In this document: piece by piece, positions 56,445 to 64,000 of the stretch | Numbering within the stretch: the first letter of the stretch is position 1 | Layout: the number at the start of each line of letters is the position of its first letter | Origin: an uncultured Chloroflexus sp. | Lineage (GTDB): Bacteria; Chloroflexota; Chloroflexia; Chloroflexales; Chloroflexaceae | Assembly: GCF_937951745.1 (NCBI RefSeq) | Contig: NZ_CALFBQ010000056.1 | Location: 1 to 64,000 of the forward strand | Reading direction: 5' to 3' | Length of the DNA: 64,000 nt | The notes under the pieces: generated by a model | The model's input: the letters and a program-made list of their open reading frames with translations, nothing else | Told to the model about the DNA's origin: nothing | The model's database searches: none | Translations under genes and position numbers: made by a program

Positions 56445-56474
56445 TTGCCACAACCTGCCTCTCCCTCGTATAAT
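56445..56474 (+). promoter_or_regulatory. Promoter of the 2-oxoacid:ferredoxin oxidoreductase operon
   Basis: TTGCCA (56445-56450), 18-base spacer, TATAAT (56469-56474). A GAGGAGG ribosome site (56505-56511) precedes the first gene. Confidence 0.75.
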
Positions 56475-56515
56475 ACCCCTATCGCTCAATGTCGAGCTTG
56501 CGCTGCGAGGAGGCT

Positions 56516-58339
56516 ATGCAATCCCCCCAACCGATTGTCAACGAGTTCGCCATCACTGCCGCTACGGTAAACGGTTCCGGCAGCCAGACGGCGAATATGG
56601 TGCTGATGCGGGCCATCTTTCAGATGGGCATTCCCGTTTCTGGCAAAAACCTCTTTCCTTCCAACATCCAAGGTGAACCGACGTGGTATACGCTACGGGT
56701 GAGCCAAGCCGGTTATACCGCTCGCCCCGCCACGACGCCGATTTTGGTGGCGTTTAACCCGCGCACGGCCAACGATGATCTCGCTCAATTACCAGCGGGC
56801 GGGATCTGTCTCTATCCGGCTGATGGGCCATGGCAGCCACAGCGCGCTGACATTAGCCCGGTCGCGCTCCCCGTGCGCCAGATCCTCGATCAGGTGGGAG
56901 TGAGCCAACACCTGCGCCCGTATGCTGCGAATATGGTGTACGTCGGCGCATTGGCAGCGTTGTTAGGCATCGAAGATGCCGCTTTGGCCAAAGCCGTGCA
57001 ACACCAGTTCCGCGGCAAATCATCGGCAATCGCGCTGAATCTGGCTGTGATCCGGGCAGCGCAGGCGTGGGCCACCAACACCGCCTCGCCAGCCTATCAC
57101 CGTTTCCGGGTCACCCGGATGCAGGCCACCACCGGAATGATGCTGATCGACGGCAACACTGCCGCCGCAATCGGCGCAATTACCGGCGGCGTTGGTGTGG
57201 TGGCGTGGTACCCGATCACCCCTTCCAGCAGCTTGATTGAATCGCTCGAGAGCTATCTCCCGCGTCTGCGCCCGGCTGACGATGGCACCACCTGCGCTAT
57301 CGTCCAAGCCGAAGACGAGATTGCTGCGCTGGGAATCGTGATCGGCGCAGGTTGGGCCGGCGCACGTGCGATGACCGCTACCTCTGGGCCGGGCATCTCG
57401 TTGATGACCGAGTTCGCCGGGCTTGGCTTTTTTGCCGAGATTCCGGCAGTGATTTGGGATGTGCAGCGGGTTGGCCCTTCGACCGGCCTGCCGACCCGCA
57501 CTGCGCAGAGTGATTTGCTTGCGGTCTATTATCTGGGGCACGGCGACACGCGCCACGTGGTCTTGCTGCCGGGCACGATGGAAGAGTGCTACAGCGACGC
57601 TCAGCTTGCCTTCGATCTGGCCGAATATTTGCAAACGCCGGTCTTTGTGCTGAGTGATCTTGATCTGGGGATGAATATTTGGATGAGCCGGCCCTTCACG
57701 TATCCAGAGCAACCGCTGCAACGCGGCAAGGTGCTCAGCGCCGAAGCTTTGGCCAAACTCACCTCGTATGCCCGCTTTGCCGACGTTGACGGCGACGGCA
57801 TCGGCTATCGCACACTGCCCGGCAACCCGCACCCGCTGGCGGCGACGCTCAGCCGTGGCACCGGCCACAACGAGCGCAACGTCTATAGCGAACGGCCTGA
57901 CGATTGGCAGCGCAATATGGCCCGGCTCTGGCGCAAACACGAAACGGCCCGCCGCATGGTACCGCGTCCGGTGATCGATCTTCACCCGCAAGCCACTGTC
58001 GGGCTGATCGGGTTTGGCTCGACTGCGCCGGCAATTGCTGAAGCGCGTGACTTGTTGGCCGCCGCCGGCATCGCCACCAGCAGGATGCGGGTGCGCGCAT
58101 TGCCGCTTGGCCCGGAAGTGACCGATTTTATCGCGCGCCACCAATCCTGTGTGGTGATTGAGCAGAATCATGATGGCCAGTTACGGCAGTTGCTCCAGCT
58201 CCATTGCCCGGCTTACGCTACTCGGCTCGGTTCGGTAGCGTGGTGCGATGGTTTGCCACTCACCGCGCCGTTTGTACGCGATCAGGTGATGGCGGTGTTG
58301 GAACAGATGCGTGAGCTGGCGCTGGTGATGAGCAAGTAA
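56516..58339 (+). CDS. korA: 2-oxoacid:ferredoxin oxidoreductase, fused gamma-alpha subunit
   Basis: A 607-residue subunit. Residues about 10-190 are the gamma domain (NGSGSQTANMVLMRAIFQMG, LFPSNIQGEPTWYTLRVS). The alpha domain follows, with AAAIGAITGGVGVVAWYPITPSSSLIESLE (substrate YPITPS motif), IVQAEDEIAALG and SGPGISLMTEF. With the beta subunit 27 bases downstream it oxidises or forms 2-oxoacids with CoA and ferredoxin. The fused two-gene form resembles Kor/Oor-type 2-oxoglutarate enzymes, but substrate choice is inferred. ATG 56516 is set by GAGGAGG. Confidence 0.85.
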   Translation: MQSPQPIVNEFAITAATVNGSGSQTANMVLMRAIFQMGIPVSGKNLFPSNIQGEPTWYTLRVSQAGYTARPATTPILVAFNPRTANDDLAQLPAGGICLYPADGPWQPQRADISPVALPVRQILDQVGVSQHLRPYAANMVYVGALAALLGIEDAALAKAVQHQFRGKSSAIALNLAVIRAAQAWATNTASPAYHRFRVTRMQATTGMMLIDGNTAAAIGAITGGVGVVAWYPITPSSSLIESLESYLPRLRPADDGTTCAIVQAEDEIAALGIVIGAGWAGARAMTATSGPGISLMTEFAGLGFFAEIPAVIWDVQRVGPSTGLPTRTAQSDLLAVYYLGHGDTRHVVLLPGTMEECYSDAQLAFDLAEYLQTPVFVLSDLDLGMNIWMSRPFTYPEQPLQRGKVLSAEALAKLTSYARFADVDGDGIGYRTLPGNPHPLAATLSRGTGHNERNVYSERPDDWQRNMARLWRKHETARRMVPRPVIDLHPQATVGLIGFGSTAPAIAEARDLLAAAGIATSRMRVRALPLGPEVTDFIARHQSCVVIEQNHDGQLRQLLQLHCPAYATRLGSVAWCDGLPLTAPFVRDQVMAVLEQMRELALVMSK

Positions 58340-58366
58340 GCGGCGTTGCAACCTCGAGGGACAACG

Positions 58367-59401
58367 ATGACCCAAGCAACTGTTAATGCGATTGGTTTGA
58401 CCAAAAACGATTACCGCGGCGCGCCTTCGACCCTCTGCGCTGGCTGCGGCCATGACTCAGTCGCTAGCCAGATCATCGCCGCCGCGTTTGAACTCTCATT
58501 ACCACCACATACTGTCATCCGCATGAGCGGAATCGGCTGTTCGAGCAAGTCGGCGGCCTACTTTCTTGGCCGATCGCACGGCTTCAATTCACTGCACGGA
58601 CGGATGCCCTCGGTCACGACCGGCGCGCATCTTGCCAACCACACCCTGCGTCCGCTGGCTGTTAGCGGCGATGGCGACACCGCTAGCATCGGTCTCGGCC
58701 AATTTATCCACCTCTTGCGCCGGAATGTGCCGATGGTCTATATTGTCGAAAACAACGGGGTGTATGGCCTGACTAAGGGTCAATTCTCGGCCACCGCCGA
58801 CGAGGGGCAAGAGCTGAAGCATGCCGGCGTCAATCACTTGCCGCCGATTGACGTGTGCGCCGAAGCGATCTTGGCCGGCTGCGGGTTTGTGGCCCGTTCG
58901 TTTGCCGGCGACGCCAAGCAGGTGCGCGAACTGATCAAAGCCGCCTTCAACTTCCACGGCGCAGCGGTGATCGATGTGATTAGCCCGTGTGTCACGTTCA
59001 ACAACCACGACCGCTCGACGAAGAGTTACACTTACGGCAAAACCCACGAGTCGCCGATCCACGACATTAGTTTCATTCCGCACTACGAAGAGGTAACGAT
59101 CGATTACGAACCGGGTGAGGCGCGCGATGTGCAACTGCATGACGGGCCGGTGATCCGGTTACGCAAGCTGCACCGCGATCACGATCCCACCGACCGGATG
59201 GCGGCGCTGGCTCTGCTCGAAGAGGCGCGGGCGGCGAACGAATTTGTGACCGGATTGATCTACCTGAACGAGCACCGGCCCACGCTGGCCGAGACGTTGG
59301 GGATCGGCCAAACGCCAATCGCGGCGTTGCCAGAGGAGCGTTTGCGCCCTAGCCGGGAAGCGTTTGCGGCGATGATGGCCGAGCTGACGGGCGCGGGGTA
59401 A
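58367..59401 (+). CDS. korB: 2-oxoacid:ferredoxin oxidoreductase, beta subunit
   Basis: A 344-residue thiamine-diphosphate subunit. TPP/Mg motif is GDGD (101-104) through ENNGVYGLTKGQ (128-139). Cysteines 24, 27, 58 and 208 (LCAGCGHD, GIGCSS, SPCVT) match the four ligands of the [4Fe-4S] cluster that passes electrons to ferredoxin. There is no separate delta ferredoxin gene. The start ATG 58367 follows CGAGGG. A strong terminator-like stem lies just after the stop. Confidence 0.87.
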   Translation: MTQATVNAIGLTKNDYRGAPSTLCAGCGHDSVASQIIAAAFELSLPPHTVIRMSGIGCSSKSAAYFLGRSHGFNSLHGRMPSVTTGAHLANHTLRPLAVSGDGDTASIGLGQFIHLLRRNVPMVYIVENNGVYGLTKGQFSATADEGQELKHAGVNHLPPIDVCAEAILAGCGFVARSFAGDAKQVRELIKAAFNFHGAAVIDVISPCVTFNNHDRSTKSYTYGKTHESPIHDISFIPHYEEVTIDYEPGEARDVQLHDGPVIRLRKLHRDHDPTDRMAALALLEEARAANEFVTGLIYLNEHRPTLAETLGIGQTPIAALPEERLRPSREAFAAMMAELTGAG

Positions 59402-59423
59402 GGAATGAGGGATAGGGCATGGC

Positions 59424-59448
59424 GAGGGCGGGTCTCTCACCCGCCCTC
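59424..59448. terminator. Bidirectional terminator after korB
   Basis: GAGGGCGGGT and ACCCGCCCTC form a perfect 10-bp stem with loop CTCTC between convergent genes. Confidence 0.75.
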
Positions 59449-61468
59449 ACTGCTTTGGCATCGATGACGGCGACTCTTCAACTGTTGCCCCAGACGCTTG
59501 CTTGCGGCCCAACCACCCCTGTCGTGGCTTTGCGGCTGCCGGCGGCGGGGCCGATTCTGTCTCCGATACCACAGGCTTCTTGCGGCCAAACCACCCTTGC
59601 CGTGGCTTGGCGGCTGCCGGCGGCGGTGGGGCCGCTGCGGGCACCTCAGGAGCCGGCGGCAAGGCGACTTCTGGTTCAGGGTAGGGGCTATCGCTGCGTT
59701 CGGCGCCAAGCGCACGCAGCCACGACCACAGCAATCGGCGCCGTTCGGTGCCATTTTCAGGCAACACGAGCGGACGCCCTCGCGCATCTATGATGAGGCC
59801 GAGCAGGCTGCCCGGCACCTCAGCCGGATCGCTCTCAACCGGCTCACCGGGAGCATCGCGGCCAACCCGCACCCCAGCGACCGGCTTCACCTTCACTTGC
59901 GCGTACCGTCCCAGAGATAGCGGCAGACGCGCTATCTCGCCATAACGCACCTGCACCGTTTCACTGCCGCCGCCAACCGTAATCAGCTCCACCTCAGCTA
60001 CCGTCTCACCAAGACGGCTGCCGCCTTGCAACACGATACACGTTGCCAACGGCGTATTCGCTATGAGATCATGGTCGCACACCGACAGCGCGGCCTCGGC
60101 GCTTATGGTAGCCAATGCGCCACACACTGCCAACAGGCTGAGCGTGTCAAGATGTACATGCAACAGCAGGCCGGGCAGATCGTTGCCGGGCTGCAAGCCG
60201 TCGAGCAAGGCTAGCAACGCCATACCGGGATGCGGAGCATGAATGAACGGCCCGCCGCTGGCAAATAACCGGCTATACTCAAGGTTAGGCGCTTCGTCGC
60301 GCAGCTCAGCCATCCCCAGCGCCAACGCCTCACGGGTGAGCGCCAGATCGAGATAACATTCCTCGCGCGTTGCCGGCATCGTCTGCGGGCGTAACACCCG
60401 ATTGAGCAGCCGTTCCACCAGTTCTGACTCATCGATTGCAAACGGCAGCCAGCGGCTAATTGCGGCTGGCCCGACTTCGTTCAGCAGATTGGCAACACCA
60501 TAGGCCGTACCACGCACGCCGTGGATCGCCGTATGAATCTCACCGGGTGCAGCAGCCATCAACGTGGTCACCGTTGCCCCCACATCAGTATATAAGACCG
60601 GTTGTTGCCGACGCTCGGCCAGAAACCGGGCCATTGCATACTGCGCCTCAACCACTGTGCATAGCGTGAGATGGTCACGATCAAATTGGCTGAGACCGGG
60701 CAGATCGGCCAGTTGGCGTGCATAGTGAGCCAGCAACGCCTGCCGCAACGGTGAGAGCATCTCGCGGTCAAGCGCCGGGCGCACATTGGCCACGGCAAGT
60801 ACATTGGCATTGCGGTCGCGTAACGCCATCTGCACCTGCGTTTGCGCCGCGGTATTACCGGCATAGATGACGGAAGGCAACGGTTCCCGAAGGGTTTCGT
60901 TAAACAAGAGCTTTAGGTTTACCAGATGGGCAAGCCGGCTTATCGCCTCGACAGCGCCGCCTTCAACCCCGCCGGTCACGACAATCACATCGGGCAAAAG
61001 TGGCAGCAGCGTTTCGAGTTGGCGTTCGATCCACGATTGATCATTAGTCACCGGCGGACGGCCCAACGTATCATCGAGCGTCAAGATGGCTAACGTGACA
61101 CTCGGCACGCCCCGTACCGCGTGCAAGGCACTACGGGCCGAGACATCCGCGGCAACTGCGGTCACGACCACCCGCAACGGTTCGAGCGCTGACGCCATCA
61201 CAACTACCGCATCGATTCCGTCGCCAGTGCTGGTGTGTGGAATCAGTAAGCGGCCATCGCGCAACAACTGGCGGCTGGTGAGATCAGCCAACTGCGCCGT
61301 CGCTTCTTGCACGGCAAAGAAGATATTCTGATAAGGCAACTCGCGGCTAGTGAGCGTCTCGGCCTGACCAATCAACCGGCTCTCGCCATCAACGTGATCG
61401 ATCAGCGACACGCGCGTGGTGACGCTGCCAATTTCCACTACTAGCACCGCGCGCACAACCTCAACCAT
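59447..61468 (-). CDS. MutL/GlmL-like ASKHA-superfamily protein
   Basis: A 673-residue protein. The N-terminus VLVVEIGSVTTRVSLID is the phosphate-1 loop of actin-like ATPases, and VLYTDVGATVTTLMAA near 300 is the second such loop. The architecture is that of the MutL/GlmL family found beside glutamate mutase in clostridia. No mutase gene is present here. A C-terminal proline-rich tail contains a near-exact duplicate, PPPAAAKPRQGW(F/L)GRK. Downstream of two membrane-protein genes on the same strand; the role is unknown, perhaps an ATPase working with them. Confidence 0.7.
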   Translation of the reverse strand: MVEVVRAVLVVEIGSVTTRVSLIDHVDGESRLIGQAETLTSRELPYQNIFFAVQEATAQLADLTSRQLLRDGRLLIPHTSTGDGIDAVVVMASALEPLRVVVTAVAADVSARSALHAVRGVPSVTLAILTLDDTLGRPPVTNDQSWIERQLETLLPLLPDVIVVTGGVEGGAVEAISRLAHLVNLKLLFNETLREPLPSVIYAGNTAAQTQVQMALRDRNANVLAVANVRPALDREMLSPLRQALLAHYARQLADLPGLSQFDRDHLTLCTVVEAQYAMARFLAERRQQPVLYTDVGATVTTLMAAAPGEIHTAIHGVRGTAYGVANLLNEVGPAAISRWLPFAIDESELVERLLNRVLRPQTMPATREECYLDLALTREALALGMAELRDEAPNLEYSRLFASGGPFIHAPHPGMALLALLDGLQPGNDLPGLLLHVHLDTLSLLAVCGALATISAEAALSVCDHDLIANTPLATCIVLQGGSRLGETVAEVELITVGGGSETVQVRYGEIARLPLSLGRYAQVKVKPVAGVRVGRDAPGEPVESDPAEVPGSLLGLIIDARGRPLVLPENGTERRRLLWSWLRALGAERSDSPYPEPEVALPPAPEVPAAAPPPPAAAKPRQGWFGRKKPVVSETESAPPPAAAKPRQGWLGRKQASGATVEESPSSMPKQ

Positions 61469-61487
61469 GCTCGTTATCCTTTACGGC

Positions 61488-62135
61488 CTAGGCACCTAGC
61501 ACGGCCCGCACCCATTCCACAATAAACAGTAACCGTTCGTTCAACGCAGCGAGGTATGAACTAACACTGCCGGCTAAAAAGAAGCCAAAGGCCAGCAACA
61601 GCACCCATCGTCCCAGCCGGGCTGCACTATCAATCCAGCGCTGGCGGTTGGGGTCGGGTGAGCGAGTCAGGGCAAATGAGAGCAGCGTTACGATCGATCC
61701 GATCAATAACACCACGCTGCCCAACACGGCTGCTGGCGAGGACATATCTTGCCGGGTGGCATCAAGCACTTGCGGCAAAATCGTTCCGATCAAAGCGCCG
61801 CCGATTACCAACGCTGCACCAACACCCAACACCAGTGCCAGCGGGATATTTGCCAGCCACGAAGCGGTCTGTTGGCCGCTCACACGGGTGAGCAACAACA
61901 CCGCTAACACAAACGGGATCAAGCGCAACGTTGCCAACCCCGGCTGGCCGCTCGCTGCTAGCAAATCGATCACTGCCGGACGCAACACCTGATGATAAAT
62001 AACCACCACCGCATAGCCTAACGCCACGCCAACAAAGAGATATTGGACAAAACGAAATGCCGGTGTATCACCCACTAAACGGCTAAAGACCAAGAGGGTC
62101 AGCAACACCGGAATCAGGGTGATCGCAACCTCCAT
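61488..62135 (-). CDS. Integral membrane protein, function unknown
   Basis: A 215-residue protein with about six hydrophobic segments (EVAITLIPVLLTLLVFSRLVG, FLFVGVALGYAVVVIYHQVL, LIPFVLAVLLLTRV and others). The start ATG overlaps the upstream stop by one base (TGATG), so it is translationally coupled to the repeat-rich membrane protein gene. I recognise no family. Confidence 0.65.
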   Translation of the reverse strand: MEVAITLIPVLLTLLVFSRLVGDTPAFRFVQYLFVGVALGYAVVVIYHQVLRPAVIDLLAASGQPGLATLRLIPFVLAVLLLTRVSGQQTASWLANIPLALVLGVGAALVIGGALIGTILPQVLDATRQDMSSPAAVLGSVVLLIGSIVTLLSFALTRSPDPNRQRWIDSAARLGRWVLLLAFGFFLAGSVSSYLAALNERLLFIVEWVRAVLGA

Positions 62136-64000
62136 CAAGCCTTCCCTCGCGCTGCGGGCCGTAACCGGCCAATGACCACAACGAGACCGCCTAATGCTAG
62201 CACCACCACAAATGCAGTAGTCGCCCACGTGTGTACTGCGAGCATCGTGGTTGCCGCTTCATCGGCGACACCCGCAGCCAACAGATCCCTCGCGCCACGC
62301 TGGCCGGCCACCGCATAGACGTTTGGCAAGCGCAGATATGGCAATACCTGCGGATAAACCTCCTGCGGCAACAAGAAGGCAATTGGCACTGCTGGCGCTG
62401 CGCTGTGGATCTGCTCCATCCAAGCTTGCACATCTTGTACCTGATCGGCCATCACCACAATCAACGCCAGATCGGCCAGCGTCTGCACGCGAGGCGAACC
62501 ATCAGGGCGCGTTGCTAAGAGACCGGCAGTCGCATCTTGACCAGTATAGTCACGGCGCAACTGCGCGCGCAGATCGATCGCCATACTCCGCAACGCCAAC
62601 TCGCCACCCGGACGGTACCCTAGCAACACGTAATCGCGCCCGCCGAAGGTGACGCCATTTTCGTTGTTATACCCAGCCGCGCGGAGCGGGCCGATCAGAT
62701 CGAACGAGAGCAACGCGCCTTGGAGATCGGTGCTGACAATAATCAACTTAGTGCGATCGACAATTAATTGATCGAGCAACGCCTGCTCGAGCGGGCGCAA
62801 TTCAGCAACCCGCTGCGCGCTCCATTCATACGCGACTAGCACCACATCATCGCTACCCAAAGCAGCCAATCGTTCACTGAGCGCAATTGCCGCTGGCGAG
62901 GGTTGCACCTGTTGTACAAAAGGCCCCATCAGATTCGGCAATAACGTGCCTACCAAGACGATAACCAGCAGTGCCAATGCGAGCACTTGTTCCATCGCCG
63001 GTAAACGGCGGCGCACAGCAGCCGGTTGTTCGACTGGTGCCGGTATTGGCAAGGGCGACTGGATCAACCGTTCGAGTAAGGCCATCGCCGCAACCTGATC
63101 AGCCGTGCGTGACGCAGGAGCCGGCAAGGGTGGCTTGATTACCGCAATTTCTGGAGCGGCAACTGCCTCCTCTTCAACTTCTGCTTCACGATTGCGCAAA
63201 CGCTCCAACCACGTGATGGAGGGAGAGACTGTCGGTTCAACCACTCGTTCAGGAGAGGCGCGCAACCATGGCGGCAATTCTGCACCGCTAAAGAATTCGT
63301 CACTCGTTGAGCTTGTCGTCGGCGAAGGTTCAGAGGCTGCCGGCAATGCCGCTAATTCGGCTTGCAGCCACGGCATCGCGTCTGATGGCGCTGCTACATT
63401 CAACCAATCAGGGGTTTCAATTTGGCCTGCTGAGGCATCTTGCAAACACCCCGGTACCTCACTCGGCCCGGCTGGCTCTGTCGTCTGCAACCACGCTGGC
63501 ACCTCACTCGGCCCGGCTGGCTCTGCCGTCTGCAACCACCCCGGTACCTCACTCGGAGCGGCTGGCTCTGCCGTCTGCAACCACCCCGGTACCTCACTCG
63601 GAGCGGCTGGCTCTTCTGCCTGCAACCACGCCGGTACCTCACTCGGAGCGGCTGGCTCTGCCGTCTGCAACCACGCCGGTACCTCACTCGGCCCGGCTGG
63701 CTCTGCCGTCTCCCAAGCAGAGAGATCGCTGGCATCAGCCTCGCGCAGCCACGTCGGGATCTCGCTCGATGTTGTCGTAGGCGATCTATCAACGAGGTCA
63801 GACGGTTCTGCTTCCTGCAACCACGCCGGCGCTGCACGCTCTTCTGGTTCCGCCTCCTGCAACCACGCCAGCGCTGCGCCCGCCTCTGCTTCAGCAGTTT
63901 CCCACCCAGCGCGAGCACCAGCGTCAGCCTCGCGCAACCACGCTGGAACCTCGCCAAAAGAATCGGCGGTTGGCGACGTATCGAGCGATACTGGCTCTGG
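62135..64000 (-). CDS. Repeat-rich membrane protein (5' end outside window)
   Basis: An open frame runs to the window edge, at least 621 residues; the N-terminus is missing. The visible N-terminal half is made of acidic units with an invariant WLQ or WLRE core, including six 15-residue repeats of the type PSEVPxWLQTAEPAx. A transmembrane helix (EQVLALALLVIVLVGTLLPNL) follows, then an outer domain of about 230 residues (VVLVAYEWSAQRVAELRPLEQALL, FGGRDYVLLGYRPGGE), then a second helix near the C-terminus (AFVVVLALGGLVVVIG) and a basic tail. Function unknown. It forms one operon with the next two genes. Confidence 0.7.
   Translation of the reverse strand, partial: PEPVSLDTSPTADSFGEVPAWLREADAGARAGWETAEAEAGAALAWLQEAEPEERAAPAWLQEAEPSDLVDRSPTTTSSEIPTWLREADASDLSAWETAEPAGPSEVPAWLQTAEPAAPSEVPAWLQAEEPAAPSEVPGWLQTAEPAAPSEVPGWLQTAEPAGPSEVPAWLQTTEPAGPSEVPGCLQDASAGQIETPDWLNVAAPSDAMPWLQAELAALPAASEPSPTTSSTSDEFFSGAELPPWLRASPERVVEPTVSPSITWLERLRNREAEVEEEAVAAPEIAVIKPPLPAPASRTADQVAAMALLERLIQSPLPIPAPVEQPAAVRRRLPAMEQVLALALLVIVLVGTLLPNLMGPFVQQVQPSPAAIALSERLAALGSDDVVLVAYEWSAQRVAELRPLEQALLDQLIVDRTKLIIVSTDLQGALLSFDLIGPLRAAGYNNENGVTFGGRDYVLLGYRPGGELALRSMAIDLRAQLRRDYTGQDATAGLLATRPDGSPRVQTLADLALIVVMADQVQDVQAWMEQIHSAAPAVPIAFLLPQEVYPQVLPYLRLPNVYAVAGQRGARDLLAAGVADEAATTMLAVHTWATTAFVVVLALGGLVVVIGRLRPAARGKA
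63453..63722 (-). repeat. Six tandem 45-bp units inside the membrane protein gene
   Basis: Units start at 63453, 63498, 63543, 63588, 63633 and 63678 on the plus strand (GGTACCTCACTCGG or GGCACCTCACTCGG). They are nearly identical and encode the 15-residue WLQ repeat. The high nucleotide identity suggests recent unit duplication, so the copy number may vary between strains. Confidence 0.85.

Overview
The window looks like chromosomal DNA of a Chloroflexus-type filamentous anoxygenic phototroph (phylum Chloroflexota). This is inferred from gene content, not from a marker gene. The clues are moderately high G+C with dense coding; an N-terminally extended Era GTPase; a CtaA-CtaB fusion; side-by-side propionate and acetate CoA ligases; paired ADP-glucose pyrophosphorylases; a MutL/GlmL-like ASKHA protein; and secreted proteins ending in an IPFVAR-type tail. 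No photosynthesis gene, rRNA, prophage, insertion sequence or CRISPR array was seen. Promoters resemble the sigma-70 consensus (TTGACA-17/18-TATAAT), several with an extended TGn -10.

Layout. 1-300: tRNA operon Leu-Val-Phe (minus strand) behind a perfect consensus promoter. 582-2392: two secreted proteins. 2593-10423 (minus): glgC and a glgC-like gene with altered catalytic residues, an rRNA methyltransferase, a GT4 glycosyltransferase, chorismate synthase, a membrane protein and prephenate dehydrogenase. 10617-14634: a membrane-anchored protein, universal stress proteins, a MOSC protein and a Na/Pi-cotransporter-like protein. 14761-18812: propionate and acetate CoA ligases. 18858-25055 (minus): Ser/Thr kinase, DUF2283-Era fusion, AI-2E-type permease, minCDE.

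25257-32467 is an arsenic/metal and anion-transport region. It holds an ArsJ-associated GAPDH with ArsJ behind an ArsR-like operator, a MerR regulator, an ArsR/thioredoxin/permease trio, a TauE/SafE exporter and an ACR3/SBF-like carrier. 32691-41393 follows directly. It is a complete respiratory molybdoenzyme locus in the order PhnD-like sensor lipoprotein, histidine kinase, NarL-type regulator, 4Fe-4S subunit, NrfD-type membrane subunit, and a TAT-exported molybdopterin subunit resembling tetrathionate/selenate reductases (TtrA/SrdA). The layout matches ttrSR-BCA, except that the sensory domain, fused to the kinase in TtrS, is a separate lipoprotein here. A 25-bp near-palindrome lies upstream of the structural genes. 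This region is the best candidate for an under-described system; its electron acceptor or donor is not known.

41592-48639: FmdE-like protein, A-type Fe-S carrier, CtaA-CtaB fusion with a small membrane partner, DNA ligase, DUF2342 metalloprotease-like protein. 48747-55135: SelB, AlkA-like glycosylase, RNase PH, TPR protein, then a strong promoter driving a leader with two tandem 101-nt units ahead of a divergent UV-damage endonuclease. 55643-59401: membrane-anchored cyclophilin and a two-subunit 2-oxoacid:ferredoxin oxidoreductase. 59447-64000 (minus): MutL/GlmL-like protein, membrane protein, and a repeat-rich membrane protein cut by the window edge.

Functionally, the window joins reserve-glucan synthesis, short-chain acyl activation and ferredoxin-linked oxoacid metabolism with a block for oxyanion respiration and arsenic handling.
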